Of a stretch of 64,000 nucleotides of DNA, positions 16,021 through 24,789 are shown piece after piece. Numbering within the stretch: the first letter of the stretch is position 1; each line of letters starts with the position of its first letter. The stretch is from Bacillota bacterium (GTDB lineage: Bacteria > Bacillota > Clostridia > Christensenellales > SZUA-584). The notes below the pieces were generated by a model that made no database searches, was not told the origin of the DNA, and saw nothing but the letters and a program-made list of their open reading frames with translations. A program made the translations under genes and the position numbers. Location of the stretch: contig JAEWCC010000006.1 of NCBI GenBank assembly GCA_023390815.1, positions 1 through 64,000 on the forward strand. The letters are read 5' to 3'.

Positions 16021-17199
16021 TCATTTCTCTTTTTTATACCACGCCGGTTCTTCCACCGCGCCTACCGATTTAATCGCCGCGTTAACCCGAATCTCCAGCG
16101 TAAGCGCCCGGAACATTTCATCCCACTTAGGCTCCATCTCTTTCCAATCCTGATTTTCATGCTTATGCACCAGGTCGCCGAAACCAAAAACGTCGGCGTC
16201 CAGCGCGGCCGCTTTTTGATACGCCGCTGCGATTTCGTTGCATACCGCCGATTTTACAAGTTCCTGAAGTTCCTTCATTTTCTCCTGCGTGGCCAGATTT
16301 TCCATACAGGTCTGTTCACCCAGTACGGTGTTTACTGAGACGTCGATCTTCATGGTCACCTTGCCGTCCGACACGACCGGGGATACCTTGCTCTGCGCTC
16401 CGGTAATCTCAAGCGCGGCTATTCCCCCATTGATATCCACATTGATGATGCCGCTTTTCACCTTGTTCTTTATCCATAGCACACCGCGTGCCTCGTCCTC
16501 GGTGAGTTCCCCTACCATTTTGTCCTGCTTAAATACCGCCATACCTGAAACGGCTACGGTCTGCTCTCCCTCTCTTTCCTCAGCCTTGACGATCGGTGCG
16601 ATGAATGAGGCGGCACTGCTCTGCATGGCGTTGACATAATCGAGCAGCGTCGCCTCCGTGGATTGTGAATTGTCCATCTGCGCTTCAATCAGCTTACTGA
16701 GGTTTGTAGCGGGCAGCATGGTAAGCTTGGGCGATATACCCAGTACCTCGGCAGCGGTGGAGTCTGAAATTACGATCTTGGTGTTGGGACGCGTTTCACC
16801 AGCCCGGACGAAAAAGTCCAGGAACGGCGCGATGCCCTCCTCCGCCATATCCCGCCCAATGACGAAAACTTGCGAATGGGCAATATAGAGCCTTCCGGAT
16901 ACCAAATGCGTATATTCACGCACGGCTTCAAACGTGTTTTTCCCCGTACTTGCAAGGTTGTAGTACGGTTCTTCATTGCCGGATGGGGACGATCCGCCTC
17001 CGGAAGAACTGGATATCTTACTGGGCAGCACTATCTGTGCGGTTACTTTCAACGTTCCCGGATCATCCCCTTTATCCATGCCAATTCCCAGCACAATCAC
17101 CAACTCGTTGAGTTCGCGCGCGCTGCCGCATCCGCCAACCAACCCTAGCGTGGATAGGATGAGTACGGCGCAGGTTAAAGCTTTCAGGCATCTTTTCAC
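16021..17199 (-). CDS. gerAC: Spore germination lipoprotein, Ger(x)C family
   Basis: 392 residues starting with GTG: MKRCLKALTCAVLILSTLGL then VGGCGSARELNELVIVLGIG, a lipoprotein signal with lipobox GGC. The GerAC hallmark ELNELVIVLGIGMDKGDD and the middle segment GVLWIKNKVKSGIINVDI are present. The C subunit is lipid-anchored on the outer face of the spore inner membrane and is needed for receptor function. Its GTG overlaps the gerAA TGA by four bases. Confidence 0.93.
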   Translation of the reverse strand: MKRCLKALTCAVLILSTLGLVGGCGSARELNELVIVLGIGMDKGDDPGTLKVTAQIVLPSKISSSSGGGSSPSGNEEPYYNLASTGKNTFEAVREYTHLVSGRLYIAHSQVFVIGRDMAEEGIAPFLDFFVRAGETRPNTKIVISDSTAAEVLGISPKLTMLPATNLSKLIEAQMDNSQSTEATLLDYVNAMQSSAASFIAPIVKAEEREGEQTVAVSGMAVFKQDKMVGELTEDEARGVLWIKNKVKSGIINVDINGGIAALEITGAQSKVSPVVSDGKVTMKIDVSVNTVLGEQTCMENLATQEKMKELQELVKSAVCNEIAAAYQKAAALDADVFGFGDLVHKHENQDWKEMEPKWDEMFRALTLEIRVNAAIKSVGAVEEPAWYKKEK

Positions 17200-18794
17200 C
17201 GCGTATCAGCCCCCTTTTGGGCTGGTTCTTCGCGTTTTCTGCGGCGGATGTCGTTTGCAGACCCCGGTGTGAACGGGCGCTTGATCATCTGCCACAGCGG
17301 CATGCGCGCAAAGCAATCCTTCATCCCCTGCTTATTGAACGGCGCGATGGGTGACATATAGTACATGCCAAAAGATTTAAGCGAAACCAGATAGAGGAGC
17401 ATGGACAAAAGGCCCATCATGATACCGAATCCACCGAGAAACCCCCCCAGTATCAAGAACAGATACCGCATGATTGCGATCGAATCCGATTGTGAAGGTA
17501 CCACAAAGTTCGCAATGGCCGTCACGGATACTACGATGATCATGAAGGGTCCGATAATCCCCGCGGAAACCGCCGACTGGCCGATGACCAGTGCGCCTAC
17601 AATGCTGACTGCGCTGCCGATGGGTTTCGGGAGCCGCACGCCCGCTTCCTTCAATATATCGAACATCAGCACCATGATCAGAGTCTCCACAAGTGCCGGG
17701 AACGGCACGCCCGAAAGCCCCGCTGTCATGGTAAACAAGAGTTGTGTCGGGATCAGCTCCTGATGAAACGTCGTCAGTGAGACATACAGGGCTGGGGCGA
17801 GTATGGTAATTAAAAAGCAGATTACGCGGATAATGCGCAGTGCCGACGCATAATATGGACGGATATAATAATCCTCGGACGACTGGAAGCTCTCGATATA
17901 CACCATCGGCACGGTCAGCACGAACGGCGAACCATCTACGATGATCGCCGCGCGCCCCTCCAGCAGCCGCCCCGCCACCGTATCAGGTCGCTCACTGTTA
18001 CCCACTGTCGGAAATATCGAATACGGCGCATCCTCGATATACGCCTCGATATAGCCCGAGTCGAGCACGGAGTCCGTGCAGATCGCTTCAAGCCTTCCTT
18101 TCAGGTCATCAATGAGCCCCGGCCGAACGATACCTTCAATATAAGCAATGCAGATGTCCGTCTGCGTCTGCTCACCGATTTTCATGGCTTCAAGGCGAAG
18201 GTTGGGGTTCTTGATTTTGCGGCGCAGCATGGACGTATTGACACGCAGCGTTTCGGTAAATCCTTCGCGCGGGCCGTGCACCACCGATTCGGTCTGGGGC
18301 TCATCGACCCCGCGTTTTTCCCACTTGCGCAAGCCGATAGACAGAGCCTCTTTCGCCTTGTCCAAGAGCACGATCGTGTTACCCGAAAGCAGGTCCCCCA
18401 GCACCTCGTCCACAGTGGCGTGCTTTTTCACATCCGCGACCGACAGAAATTCGCGGCTCAAACTGTCGATATCGGGAACGCCGGTATCGTCTGTTTTCAT
18501 TTTGTGCCCGGCCTCGTACATCATGGGCTTTAAAATGCTCAGATTGACGTTATCCTGGTTCGCGAGGCCGTCCACCATCATGATGGCACCGCGCAGCCCC
18601 TTGTCGCCATCCATCTGAAAGTCGCGGATCACGATATCCGAGCTGTTACCCAGCCGCTGCTTGAACAGTGCGATGTTCTGATCGAGTGCGCTCGCAAGGC
18701 TCTCCGAAGAAGCGGGCTTACAACTCTGTTTCTGCTGCTCCGCTTCTTTTTTAGCTTTTCTGTATGTGCGTACTTTTTTGAAATAGCCCAACAC
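17196..18794 (-). CDS. gerAA: Spore germination protein, GerAA family
   Basis: 532 residues: a ~250-residue soluble N-terminal domain (DIVIRDFQMDGDKGLRGAIM, RGVDEPQTESVVHGPREGFT) followed by about five membrane helices (PYYASALRIIRVICFLITIL, HQELIPTQLLFTMTAGLSGV, FPALVETLIMVLMFDILKEA). VVHGPREGF is a strong GerA-family marker. It starts with GTG at 18794 with AAGGA upstream, the first gene of the operon. Expression in the forespore under SigG is expected for the family; I did not find a clear SigG promoter by eye. Confidence 0.94.
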   Translation of the reverse strand: MLGYFKKVRTYRKAKKEAEQQKQSCKPASSESLASALDQNIALFKQRLGNSSDIVIRDFQMDGDKGLRGAIMMVDGLANQDNVNLSILKPMMYEAGHKMKTDDTGVPDIDSLSREFLSVADVKKHATVDEVLGDLLSGNTIVLLDKAKEALSIGLRKWEKRGVDEPQTESVVHGPREGFTETLRVNTSMLRRKIKNPNLRLEAMKIGEQTQTDICIAYIEGIVRPGLIDDLKGRLEAICTDSVLDSGYIEAYIEDAPYSIFPTVGNSERPDTVAGRLLEGRAAIIVDGSPFVLTVPMVYIESFQSSEDYYIRPYYASALRIIRVICFLITILAPALYVSLTTFHQELIPTQLLFTMTAGLSGVPFPALVETLIMVLMFDILKEAGVRLPKPIGSAVSIVGALVIGQSAVSAGIIGPFMIIVVSVTAIANFVVPSQSDSIAIMRYLFLILGGFLGGFGIMMGLLSMLLYLVSLKSFGMYYMSPIAPFNKQGMKDCFARMPLWQMIKRPFTPGSANDIRRRKREEPAQKGADTR

Positions 18795-18958
18795 TGTGTT
18801 TTTCCTTCTGCTGATTTTTCCCCAGTTATCGTTGGTCTTATTTTAACTACAAAAAAGACAACTATGCACAGACAGACTTTTGAACGTCTGCGGGCACGAA
18901 CATTTGAAATAAATCTTTGTTGAGCAAAGCAAAAGCGCCAACAACGCGGCGCCAAACA

Positions 18959-18985
18959 GAAAAAAACCGCTCTCAAAGCGGCATT
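18959..18985 (-). terminator. Terminator overlapping the end of the polyferredoxin gene
   Basis: CCGCT/AGCGG arms with a short loop and a TTTTTT run on the minus strand; the stem begins inside the last codons of the gene at 18973. Confidence 0.6.
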
Positions 18986-19755
18986 TTCGTATGGTCGATG
19001 GCGGTTGGTTCAATGATTTGAGCGCAGGGCTTCGCGGTACTGAACCCCAGATGCAGCGCGCCCTGCGCGCAACGGTCGGCGCAGCCGCCGCAGAGTATGC
19101 ATTCGGTATGAAATGGCTGCCCGGATTTGGCCATTTCGCGTACGGGAAGGCTCATTGGGCAGTGTTTTTCGCAGGCGCGGCAGCCCGTGCATTTGTCGGC
19201 GTCAGCGGTCAGCCGCAGGCCGGGGATGTGCAGCTTTTCGCGGAGCAGGCTGCCCAGCACCATGAAGGGTGCCATCCAGCAACCGCAGTGGCAAAACGCC
19301 CGCCTCCCCAGCGTCAGCGACAGTGTCACGATGGCCGCAACCACCATGAAGTAGATCACTACACCGTTCATCTGGGATATCGATATGCCGTAATCCGTGC
19401 AGTAGATCGGGTCAATCAGCCTGATACCGCCTGCCATGATGAACCCCGCCGCGATTGCGCCCAGCCATGGCACCCAGATGATGTACTTGATCGCGTTCAT
19501 CCGGCGTCCCGCCGGTTTGTCATTGACCGCGGCAGCCGCATCCTGCAGGCCGCCTACCGGGCAAACCCACCCGCAATATGCCCGCCCGAAAAACAACGAG
19601 CTTAAAAACAGTCCCGCAAACAGCAGGGCACTCCCCGCGACGGCACCCTCGAACCCGCCCCGGATTACAAGGTACGGTGAAAGATAGTTGAGCGTAATCG
19701 GGAAGAGCAGCATGGATATGAACAGCAGTGTCTTCCTCGTTTTTTGACGTTTCAT
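18973..19755 (-). CDS. Membrane-bound 4Fe-4S polyferredoxin (NapH/YccM-like)
   Basis: 260 residues, four to five hydrophobic helices and four cysteine clusters: CGWVCPVGGLQD, FCHCGCWMAP, then two ferredoxin motifs DKCTGCRACEKHCP and ECILCGGCADRCAQ. This is the layout of NapH/YccM-type membrane ferredoxins that pass electrons between a quinol or flavin partner and a soluble reductase. No partner reductase is in the window. Its ATG overlaps the PadR stop (TAATG), so it is co-transcribed and presumably controlled by that regulator. Confidence 0.85.
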   Translation of the reverse strand: MKRQKTRKTLLFISMLLFPITLNYLSPYLVIRGGFEGAVAGSALLFAGLFLSSLFFGRAYCGWVCPVGGLQDAAAAVNDKPAGRRMNAIKYIIWVPWLGAIAAGFIMAGGIRLIDPIYCTDYGISISQMNGVVIYFMVVAAIVTLSLTLGRRAFCHCGCWMAPFMVLGSLLREKLHIPGLRLTADADKCTGCRACEKHCPMSLPVREMAKSGQPFHTECILCGGCADRCAQGALHLGFSTAKPCAQIIEPTAIDHTKMPL

Positions 19756-20321
19756 TACTTGCCCTCCTTTTGTTCTTTTGCCTGCTCCAGCAGGCGCAGC
19801 GCTTCATCCGCCCACGAAAGATAAGCGTCGTAGACGCGCTCCCCAAACAGCACCGTCAGGTAGTAATACAGGTGGTCCGCTTCCTGATCGAGCACGGACT
19901 CCAGTTGCTTTTTAAAGCCCTGGACCATGTCGAGGCTGCGCTGCTGCCGCTCGCGGAAATCCTGTATGGCCAGCACGCTTTGCTTAACCGGCATACCGGC
20001 GCTGAAATAGAGCTTGAGCAAAATTTCGTACTTGGTGTATTCCTTGGCAGCGGGTTGTTCCAGCCATTGTCGGAGCGCCAGCCGTCCTCTTTCCGTGGCC
20101 TCGAAGACGTTTCTTTGCGGGCCGCGGGTTTCCTCCGCATCCATCTTTTTGATCAGTCCCTCGCGCTCCAGCTCTGCGAGCGTGGGGTATATCTGCGCAA
20201 AGCCCACGTTCCAGAAATGGCTTACGATCAAGTCCACCCGCTTTTTAATATCGTAACCGCTTAAAGGCTCGTGGCTCAGCAGGCCCAGGATAATAAAGCG
20301 CGTCGTGTTTTCCTTCGGCAT
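19755..20321 (-). CDS. PadR-family transcriptional regulator
   Basis: 188 residues. The N-terminal winged helix is typical: FIILGLLSHEPLSGYDIKKR, then AQIYPTLAELEREGLIKKMD and ERGRLALRQWL; the C-terminal half is a helical dimerisation region (Vir_act_alpha_C type). An AAGGAG site precedes the ATG. It is the first gene of an operon with the polyferredoxin. Two copies of a palindrome in its promoter suggest autorepression. Confidence 0.92.
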   Translation of the reverse strand: MPKENTTRFIILGLLSHEPLSGYDIKKRVDLIVSHFWNVGFAQIYPTLAELEREGLIKKMDAEETRGPQRNVFEATERGRLALRQWLEQPAAKEYTKYEILLKLYFSAGMPVKQSVLAIQDFRERQQRSLDMVQGFKKQLESVLDQEADHLYYYLTVLFGERVYDAYLSWADEALRLLEQAKEQKEGK

Positions 20322-20339
20322 GGTTGGTCTCCTTTGCTT

Positions 20340-20385
20340 ATATCATCTTGATATACTTATATCATGTTGATATAGTTCTTGTCAA
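20340..20385 (-). promoter_or_regulatory. padR promoter with two tandem palindromic operators
   Basis: TTGACA (20380-20385), 18 bases, TATAAG (20356-20361). Two palindromes ATATCA-N3-TGATAT sit at 20340-20354 and 20359-20373, 19 bases apart centre to centre, one over the spacer and -10 box and one just downstream. They fit a PadR dimer pair. Confidence 0.75.
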
Positions 20386-20429
20386 CACCCTTGGTTGCAA
20401 ACAGCGTTTGAATCGCATAAAATGGGAGC

Positions 20430-21227
20430 ATGGTAAAAAAGATTTTATTATGGGCGCTCATCGCGCTCGGCGCTGTCGGGATAATCGCGACGGTTGCTGC
20501 GCTCTGTGTCACGAGCGGCATCAACCTGGGTACGGTGTTACCCGGCATGGCAGGCGTGGTGTTAATCGCTTACAGCATATATCGGCTGAAGCATAAAGGG
20601 CCCCTTTTCCGTGATAAAAAGCTGCGGATCATCGTGACCTCAGTGGTCTGCCTTGGGCTCGCCATATTTGTTTTCGTGGAGGCGCTGATCATCTTTGCCG
20701 CGAGCGCGCCGCCGCCCGACGAGGAAGCGGGCAGTGTGGTCGTGCTGGGCTGTGGCATATTTCCGGACGGACACCTGTCACTCTCGCTTAAAACGAGGCT
20801 CGACGCCGCGTACAAGTACCTCATGGCGCATGAAAACACGCTTTGCATCGTGACCGGCGGTCAGGGCAGCAACGAACCGCGTCCCGAAGCCGAAGCGATG
20901 AGGGATTACCTGCTTTCCCGCGGCATCGATGCAGCGCGCATCTATGCCGAAACGACATCGACCAGCACCGAGGAAAATCTGCAGAACGCACTCGCTATTA
21001 TGCGGGAACTGGGCATTGAAACCCGTCCGGTCGCCATCGCGACGAACGACTATCACGTTTACCGTGCGAAGATGCTCGCGTCGGACCTGGGACTCACCGC
21101 ATTCGGTCTGCCCGCCCAAACGCCGCTTGCGGTGCGCGTAGGCAGCTACATGCGTGAATGTATTGCGGTCATTAACTCCGCGTTGTTCCACGTCGGCAGC
21201 GGCAACGGATTCCTCGAAAATTTCTGA
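20430..21227 (+). CDS. YdcF/SanA-like DUF218 membrane protein
   Basis: 265 residues: two or three N-terminal helices (4-24, 32-48, 61-84), then a DUF218 domain: VVLGCGIFPDGHLSLSLKTR, CIVTGGQGSNEPRPEAEAMR, TTSTSTEENLQNALAIM and IATNDYHVYRAKMLASDLGL. DUF218 proteins (YdcF, SanA, ElyC) act at the cell envelope; the exact reaction is poorly known. A CATAAAAT -10-like box lies only about ten bases before the ATG, and GGGAG is one base from it, so initiation is unusual. Confidence 0.9.
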   Translation: MVKKILLWALIALGAVGIIATVAALCVTSGINLGTVLPGMAGVVLIAYSIYRLKHKGPLFRDKKLRIIVTSVVCLGLAIFVFVEALIIFAASAPPPDEEAGSVVVLGCGIFPDGHLSLSLKTRLDAAYKYLMAHENTLCIVTGGQGSNEPRPEAEAMRDYLLSRGIDAARIYAETTSTSTEENLQNALAIMRELGIETRPVAIATNDYHVYRAKMLASDLGLTAFGLPAQTPLAVRVGSYMRECIAVINSALFHVGSGNGFLENF

Positions 21228-21304
21228 CAAAAAGGGATTGAATAACGTCTTGGGATGGTTTATAATATGCAATACCGTCGGGCATGAAGCTGGCGGTACC
21301 CTTT

Positions 21305-21380
21305 GGAGGCATGGCTCAGTCGGTAGAGCATTCGCTTCACATGCGAGGGGTCGCTGGTTCGAGTCCAGCTGTCTCCACCA
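21305..21380 (+). tRNA. tRNA-Val (CAC)
   Basis: 76 bases with encoded CCA: acceptor GGAGGCA/TGTCTCC, D arm GCTC...GAGC, anticodon stem TTCGC/GCGAG with loop TTCACAT giving anticodon CAC, T arm GCTGG/CCAGC with TTCGAGT. Confidence 0.93.
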
Positions 21381-21416
21381 AAAACGGCTCACAGGATTGT
21401 GAGCCGTTTTGTTTTT
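21381..21416 (+). terminator. Terminator of tRNA-Val
   Basis: 13-bp arms AAAACGGCTCACA and TGTGAGCCGTTTT with loop GGAT and a following T-rich tail. Confidence 0.88.
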
Positions 21417-21433
21417 CTTGCTGTATTCGCCAG

Positions 21434-24112
21434 CTAGGATTGCACCTTCTTGCGCTTGGTTTTTACGTTTCGCCAAACGATCCATATTCCAATGCCCATC
21501 GCCACGACCACGAGGCAAACCAGTTCGGAGGGTTCGGCCAATGTCTCCCGCGCGGCCACTTCGCTGTATTCGCTGAGAAGCTGTTCCTGCAACTCGTAAA
21601 GCTGGGCTTCCTGCGCGTTGGTTTCGACCACGATGAATGCAGTCTCTGGCGTAAGCATGTGGGCCCTGAAGCTCGCGCGCAGCAGCTTCAGCGTCTCCGC
21701 GCCGGTCCGGCTCGCATCACTCTTATAAACCGCGGCTATCGCCAGCGCATCCCGGTATTGGTTTCCAGACAGTTCGAGCTGCGGCTGCGGCTGCGCCAGA
21801 ACGAGTTCGGAAAGCCCATCATCCGCAACGCGCTGGCCGCGGTAGCTCAGCGCACCAATCACCGGCACGGCTTGAGTTTTGTCTGACTTTTCCCCCGTTT
21901 CCAAGTCGTAGGGCGTCAGCGTCATGTCGGCGTTGAGCTGATAGTAGCTCCGAGTTTCCGGGTACTGCTTCGCGAGCGCGGCGATATACTCGGGGAATAC
22001 CGCGCCGTACTCGTTCTGCGTGGTAAACAGTATGATCGGAATGGTCGCGTCGCCGTTTTCAGTGAGTATCGTTTTGACTGCCAGCGCGAGGTTAAAGCCG
22101 CACTCGGATGTTACATCCGCCTCCCCGATATGCGCTAGATCGGTTTGACTCAAGCGGTACGACGCGAACATCACCTTGGCCGTATCGATGCCGCTCAGCG
22201 CGGCGTAATCTTCAATCTGCGATACCTGGTAGCCGATATCGCTCCCCTCCGAGCAGTCCACCACAAAGTAGACCCGCTGCGGCCTGGTTTGCGCGCGGGG
22301 CAGCGTTTTCTTGAAGTCCGCAGAGATCAGCACGCCGCCGTCTGCCGCAAACTCGCCGTCAGAACTCCCAGCCGTAATATTGACCATCTGTCCGCCAAGG
22401 CTGAAACTCAGCGGGAAGGCATGGATGATCTCAAAACCGGTATGGCGGATCTCATTCTCCGAGAACGGGAACACACGCAGCTCCAGCTCGTTGTCCCCCG
22501 TGTAGTGGATGATGCCCGGGTCCCGCTTGACTTCGACGATATCCTTGTATACCGCCATTGCCGCGCGGTCGTCCGCGAGTATGCCGTACTTGCGCTTTCC
22601 GGCCACATCGAGGTAGTAATCGCTGATATACGCGCCGTCGGGCAGGGAAAACCCAGCGACATACTCCTGGTCCCATTCGTCGGGCGATCCCTGCAGCGTC
22701 AGGTTCACCCACGTGCGGTATGCGCCCATTTCGGCATCATAGACCGTCTGCGTGCCCACATCCGTAAGGCTGACCGTGGTCAGATCGTTCTCGTTAATGG
22801 TCAGCCCCTTCGTCGTCTCTTCGGTGTCATATTGGTTGAAGAACAGCTTCTCCAGCCTTTCTACCTTTTCCTGCTGCAAGGCGGTGTCCCCGAACACGAC
22901 CTGGGCATATACCGCAGAGATGATCGGCGTATTATCCTGTCTTACCGGGTCCATGAGGTCGTCACTCCAGCGGTAATCGCTGTTCGCATTATCGAGCGCC
23001 CGCCGCAGCTTTGCAAGATCGACCGGTTCCCCCGAGGCGGCTTCGCTCGATTCCAGATACGACGCGGCCATGTCGAAGTTATGACGGTCTCCGACAAAGC
23101 CGGTGAGCACGATTGCCGGCAGCAGCATAAGCCCCGCGACGAAGACGAGCAGCGTGCGCTTCGCGCCCGATGCTTTGGCGACCTGCGGCCACTCCCGGAC
23201 GAGGTAGACGATCTGCATCACGAGCGCAGCGGCGGGCGTAAACATGAATGCGCCCAGCAGAATGATGAGCCCGTAGAACCCGATCGGCAGATACGGCAGG
23301 AATACAACAAAGAAGTATATGAGGTATGTCGTCGCCGCGGCGGTCAGAAAGAAGCACAGCAGCCGCAGCCTCCAGTCGGCAAAAGGCCTCATCAGCAGCA
23401 AAATACCGTTTACGACGGGGACGATGAAAAATACGGGATGGGAGAAATCACCCACGAGATTGTTCATGGAGAGGTTCAGCGCCAGGCCGATCAGCGGCAG
23501 CGCCAGCGAAAAAATGGCAAAGAGCACAATCCGCCTTTTGCCGGAGGTTTCCGCCCGGTCCAGCGGCTGGTTTTTACGCAGCATCAGCGTCTTAATAAGA
23601 AGCAGTGCGACGATAAATACCGCAGCAATGATCAGCAGTATGGCCACGGTGCTCACACCCACGCCGATCGCGACGTTGAACGCGATAAAGAATACGAGCG
23701 GCACCGCCACGATGCCGGTGATGTACCGCACGATATCCGCCTTACCGCCGGAGAAGGATGCAAGCGCAAAGAGCGAGCCGACCACGGGCACTGCGCAGAG
23801 CAGCAGAGAGAGCAGGCGCACGCTGACTCCGCCGATGGACAGCGAGTTTTCCAGCAGCGGGACGGACGCCACGGCGGTGACGGCATAGACCGCCGCGAGC
23901 GCGATATAAACCGCTTTGTCCCCCGCCTCCCGGTGATAGCGCAGCAGCGCGTATATGGTAAACGCCGCGCACGCGGCGAACACGCCGATGAGCATCGCCA
24001 TTACCGCATCGGAGCCGGTGGCTGCGAGCAGCCAGGACAGGCTGACGGCCAGCGCCGTCTGGGGCAGCGTGACGAACAGCAGCATCTTACGCGGCTCAAT
24101 CAGCTTTTTCAT
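21434..24112 (-). CDS. MSEP-CTERM-like large membrane protein, probable exosortase K substrate
   Basis: 892 residues from the ATG at 24112 (GGGAGG upstream). Residues 1-~370 contain about ten membrane helices. An extracellular region (~380-860) follows with a VIT-like beta domain (LELRVFPFSENEIRHTGFEI) and a von Willebrand-like segment (VYFVVDCSEGSDIGYQVSQI). The C-terminus has the tripartite look of a sorting signal: EPSELVC, a ~16-residue hydrophobic helix, then basic WRNVKTKRKK. Family assignment to MSEP-CTERM proteins rests on this tail, the overall layout, and the gene lying immediately downstream (17-base overlap) of an exosortase-K-like gene. The role of the protein is unknown. Confidence 0.8.
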   Translation of the reverse strand: MKKLIEPRKMLLFVTLPQTALAVSLSWLLAATGSDAVMAMLIGVFAACAAFTIYALLRYHREAGDKAVYIALAAVYAVTAVASVPLLENSLSIGGVSVRLLSLLLCAVPVVGSLFALASFSGGKADIVRYITGIVAVPLVFFIAFNVAIGVGVSTVAILLIIAAVFIVALLLIKTLMLRKNQPLDRAETSGKRRIVLFAIFSLALPLIGLALNLSMNNLVGDFSHPVFFIVPVVNGILLLMRPFADWRLRLLCFFLTAAATTYLIYFFVVFLPYLPIGFYGLIILLGAFMFTPAAALVMQIVYLVREWPQVAKASGAKRTLLVFVAGLMLLPAIVLTGFVGDRHNFDMAASYLESSEAASGEPVDLAKLRRALDNANSDYRWSDDLMDPVRQDNTPIISAVYAQVVFGDTALQQEKVERLEKLFFNQYDTEETTKGLTINENDLTTVSLTDVGTQTVYDAEMGAYRTWVNLTLQGSPDEWDQEYVAGFSLPDGAYISDYYLDVAGKRKYGILADDRAAMAVYKDIVEVKRDPGIIHYTGDNELELRVFPFSENEIRHTGFEIIHAFPLSFSLGGQMVNITAGSSDGEFAADGGVLISADFKKTLPRAQTRPQRVYFVVDCSEGSDIGYQVSQIEDYAALSGIDTAKVMFASYRLSQTDLAHIGEADVTSECGFNLALAVKTILTENGDATIPIILFTTQNEYGAVFPEYIAALAKQYPETRSYYQLNADMTLTPYDLETGEKSDKTQAVPVIGALSYRGQRVADDGLSELVLAQPQPQLELSGNQYRDALAIAAVYKSDASRTGAETLKLLRASFRAHMLTPETAFIVVETNAQEAQLYELQEQLLSEYSEVAARETLAEPSELVCLVVVAMGIGIWIVWRNVKTKRKKVQS

Positions 24113-24623
24113 TAGGCAATCCTCCCAATATTCTTTTTGTCGCCAGATAGGCACCCGCCAGCGCAGCGAGGTAGAGCGCCGCGCCCAGGGCGGTATGCAG
24201 CGTCGCGAATTTATCGATTGCTGCGAACGGTATCGAGCCGACAATTCGAATGCAGCTTACAGCCACGCCAACGACGACTGATATCAACAGGGACAGCGGC
24301 AGCCATATGATCTTGCGATAGCCCTCAAAGCGGTGCGTGAACGCGAATATGAGCATGAAAAACATCATTACGGCGAAGTTGATGCCCATGCAGGCCTTGC
24401 CGATCGCAAAAACGCCGCCCGCGGCGCAGTATCCCGCGCCCGCCATATAGCGCAGGTCCATATGGTAGAATAGCTCCGTGGCTTTGGCGTAAGGCCAGAG
24501 CAGCACGCGCAACGCCGCTTCGTCCGCTGCGCGGTACAGCCACAGCAGGGCGACGCCGAGCAGCAGGGCCGGAATGTAGATGACCGCATTGCGCCGGACG
24601 ACCTTCAAAAGCGTTGCCGCCAT
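24096..24623 (-). CDS. xrtK: Exosortase K-like transmembrane peptidase
   Basis: 175 residues, about five membrane helices. The exosortase catalytic triad is visible: Cys78 in GKACMGINF, Arg126 in VSCIRIVGS and His143 in TLHTALG. The small size fits exosortase K. The start at 24623 is set by AAGGAGGAG. Exosortases cut C-terminal sorting signals on proteins crossing the membrane; XrtK is described as a type paired with a single MSEP-CTERM target, which is what the overlapping downstream gene appears to be. Exosortases are mainly known from Gram-negative bacteria and archaea; here LPXTG proteins for an ordinary sortase are also encoded. Confidence 0.82.
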   Translation of the reverse strand: MAATLLKVVRRNAVIYIPALLLGVALLWLYRAADEAALRVLLWPYAKATELFYHMDLRYMAGAGYCAAGGVFAIGKACMGINFAVMMFFMLIFAFTHRFEGYRKIIWLPLSLLISVVVGVAVSCIRIVGSIPFAAIDKFATLHTALGAALYLAALAGAYLATKRILGGLPNEKAD

Positions 24624-24692
24624 ATCTCCTCCTTGTGCAGCCATTTATAAATTTGGAAACCTTTATTATCGTTCCGATTATAACAAAAATAA

Positions 24693-24707
24693 TATTGATA
24701 ATCAATA
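24693..24707. promoter_or_regulatory. AT-rich palindrome upstream of xrtK
   Basis: TATTGATAATCAATA is a perfect palindrome about one central base, 70 bases upstream of the xrtK start, within a divergent intergenic region. It resembles Fur-type boxes only loosely. Confidence 0.35.
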
Positions 24708-24789
24708 ATTATTTAACGAATTATCGCGCTATTGGTGCCTTTTACCTTTGCGCAGTTTTGATATATAATAACGGGAGAGGAGTATTGCC

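Noticed and set aside
22145..24115. 656-codon open frame on the plus strand opposite the MSEP-CTERM-like gene
   Set aside because: Very rich in Arg, His, Gln and Asp, no ribosome site or domain; it is the antisense shadow of a high-G+C gene with clear membrane helices on the minus strand.
24693..24707. Strong claim of a Fur box upstream of xrtK
   Set aside because: The palindrome is perfect but short and AT-rich; it matches the Fur consensus only loosely and nothing nearby is an iron gene.
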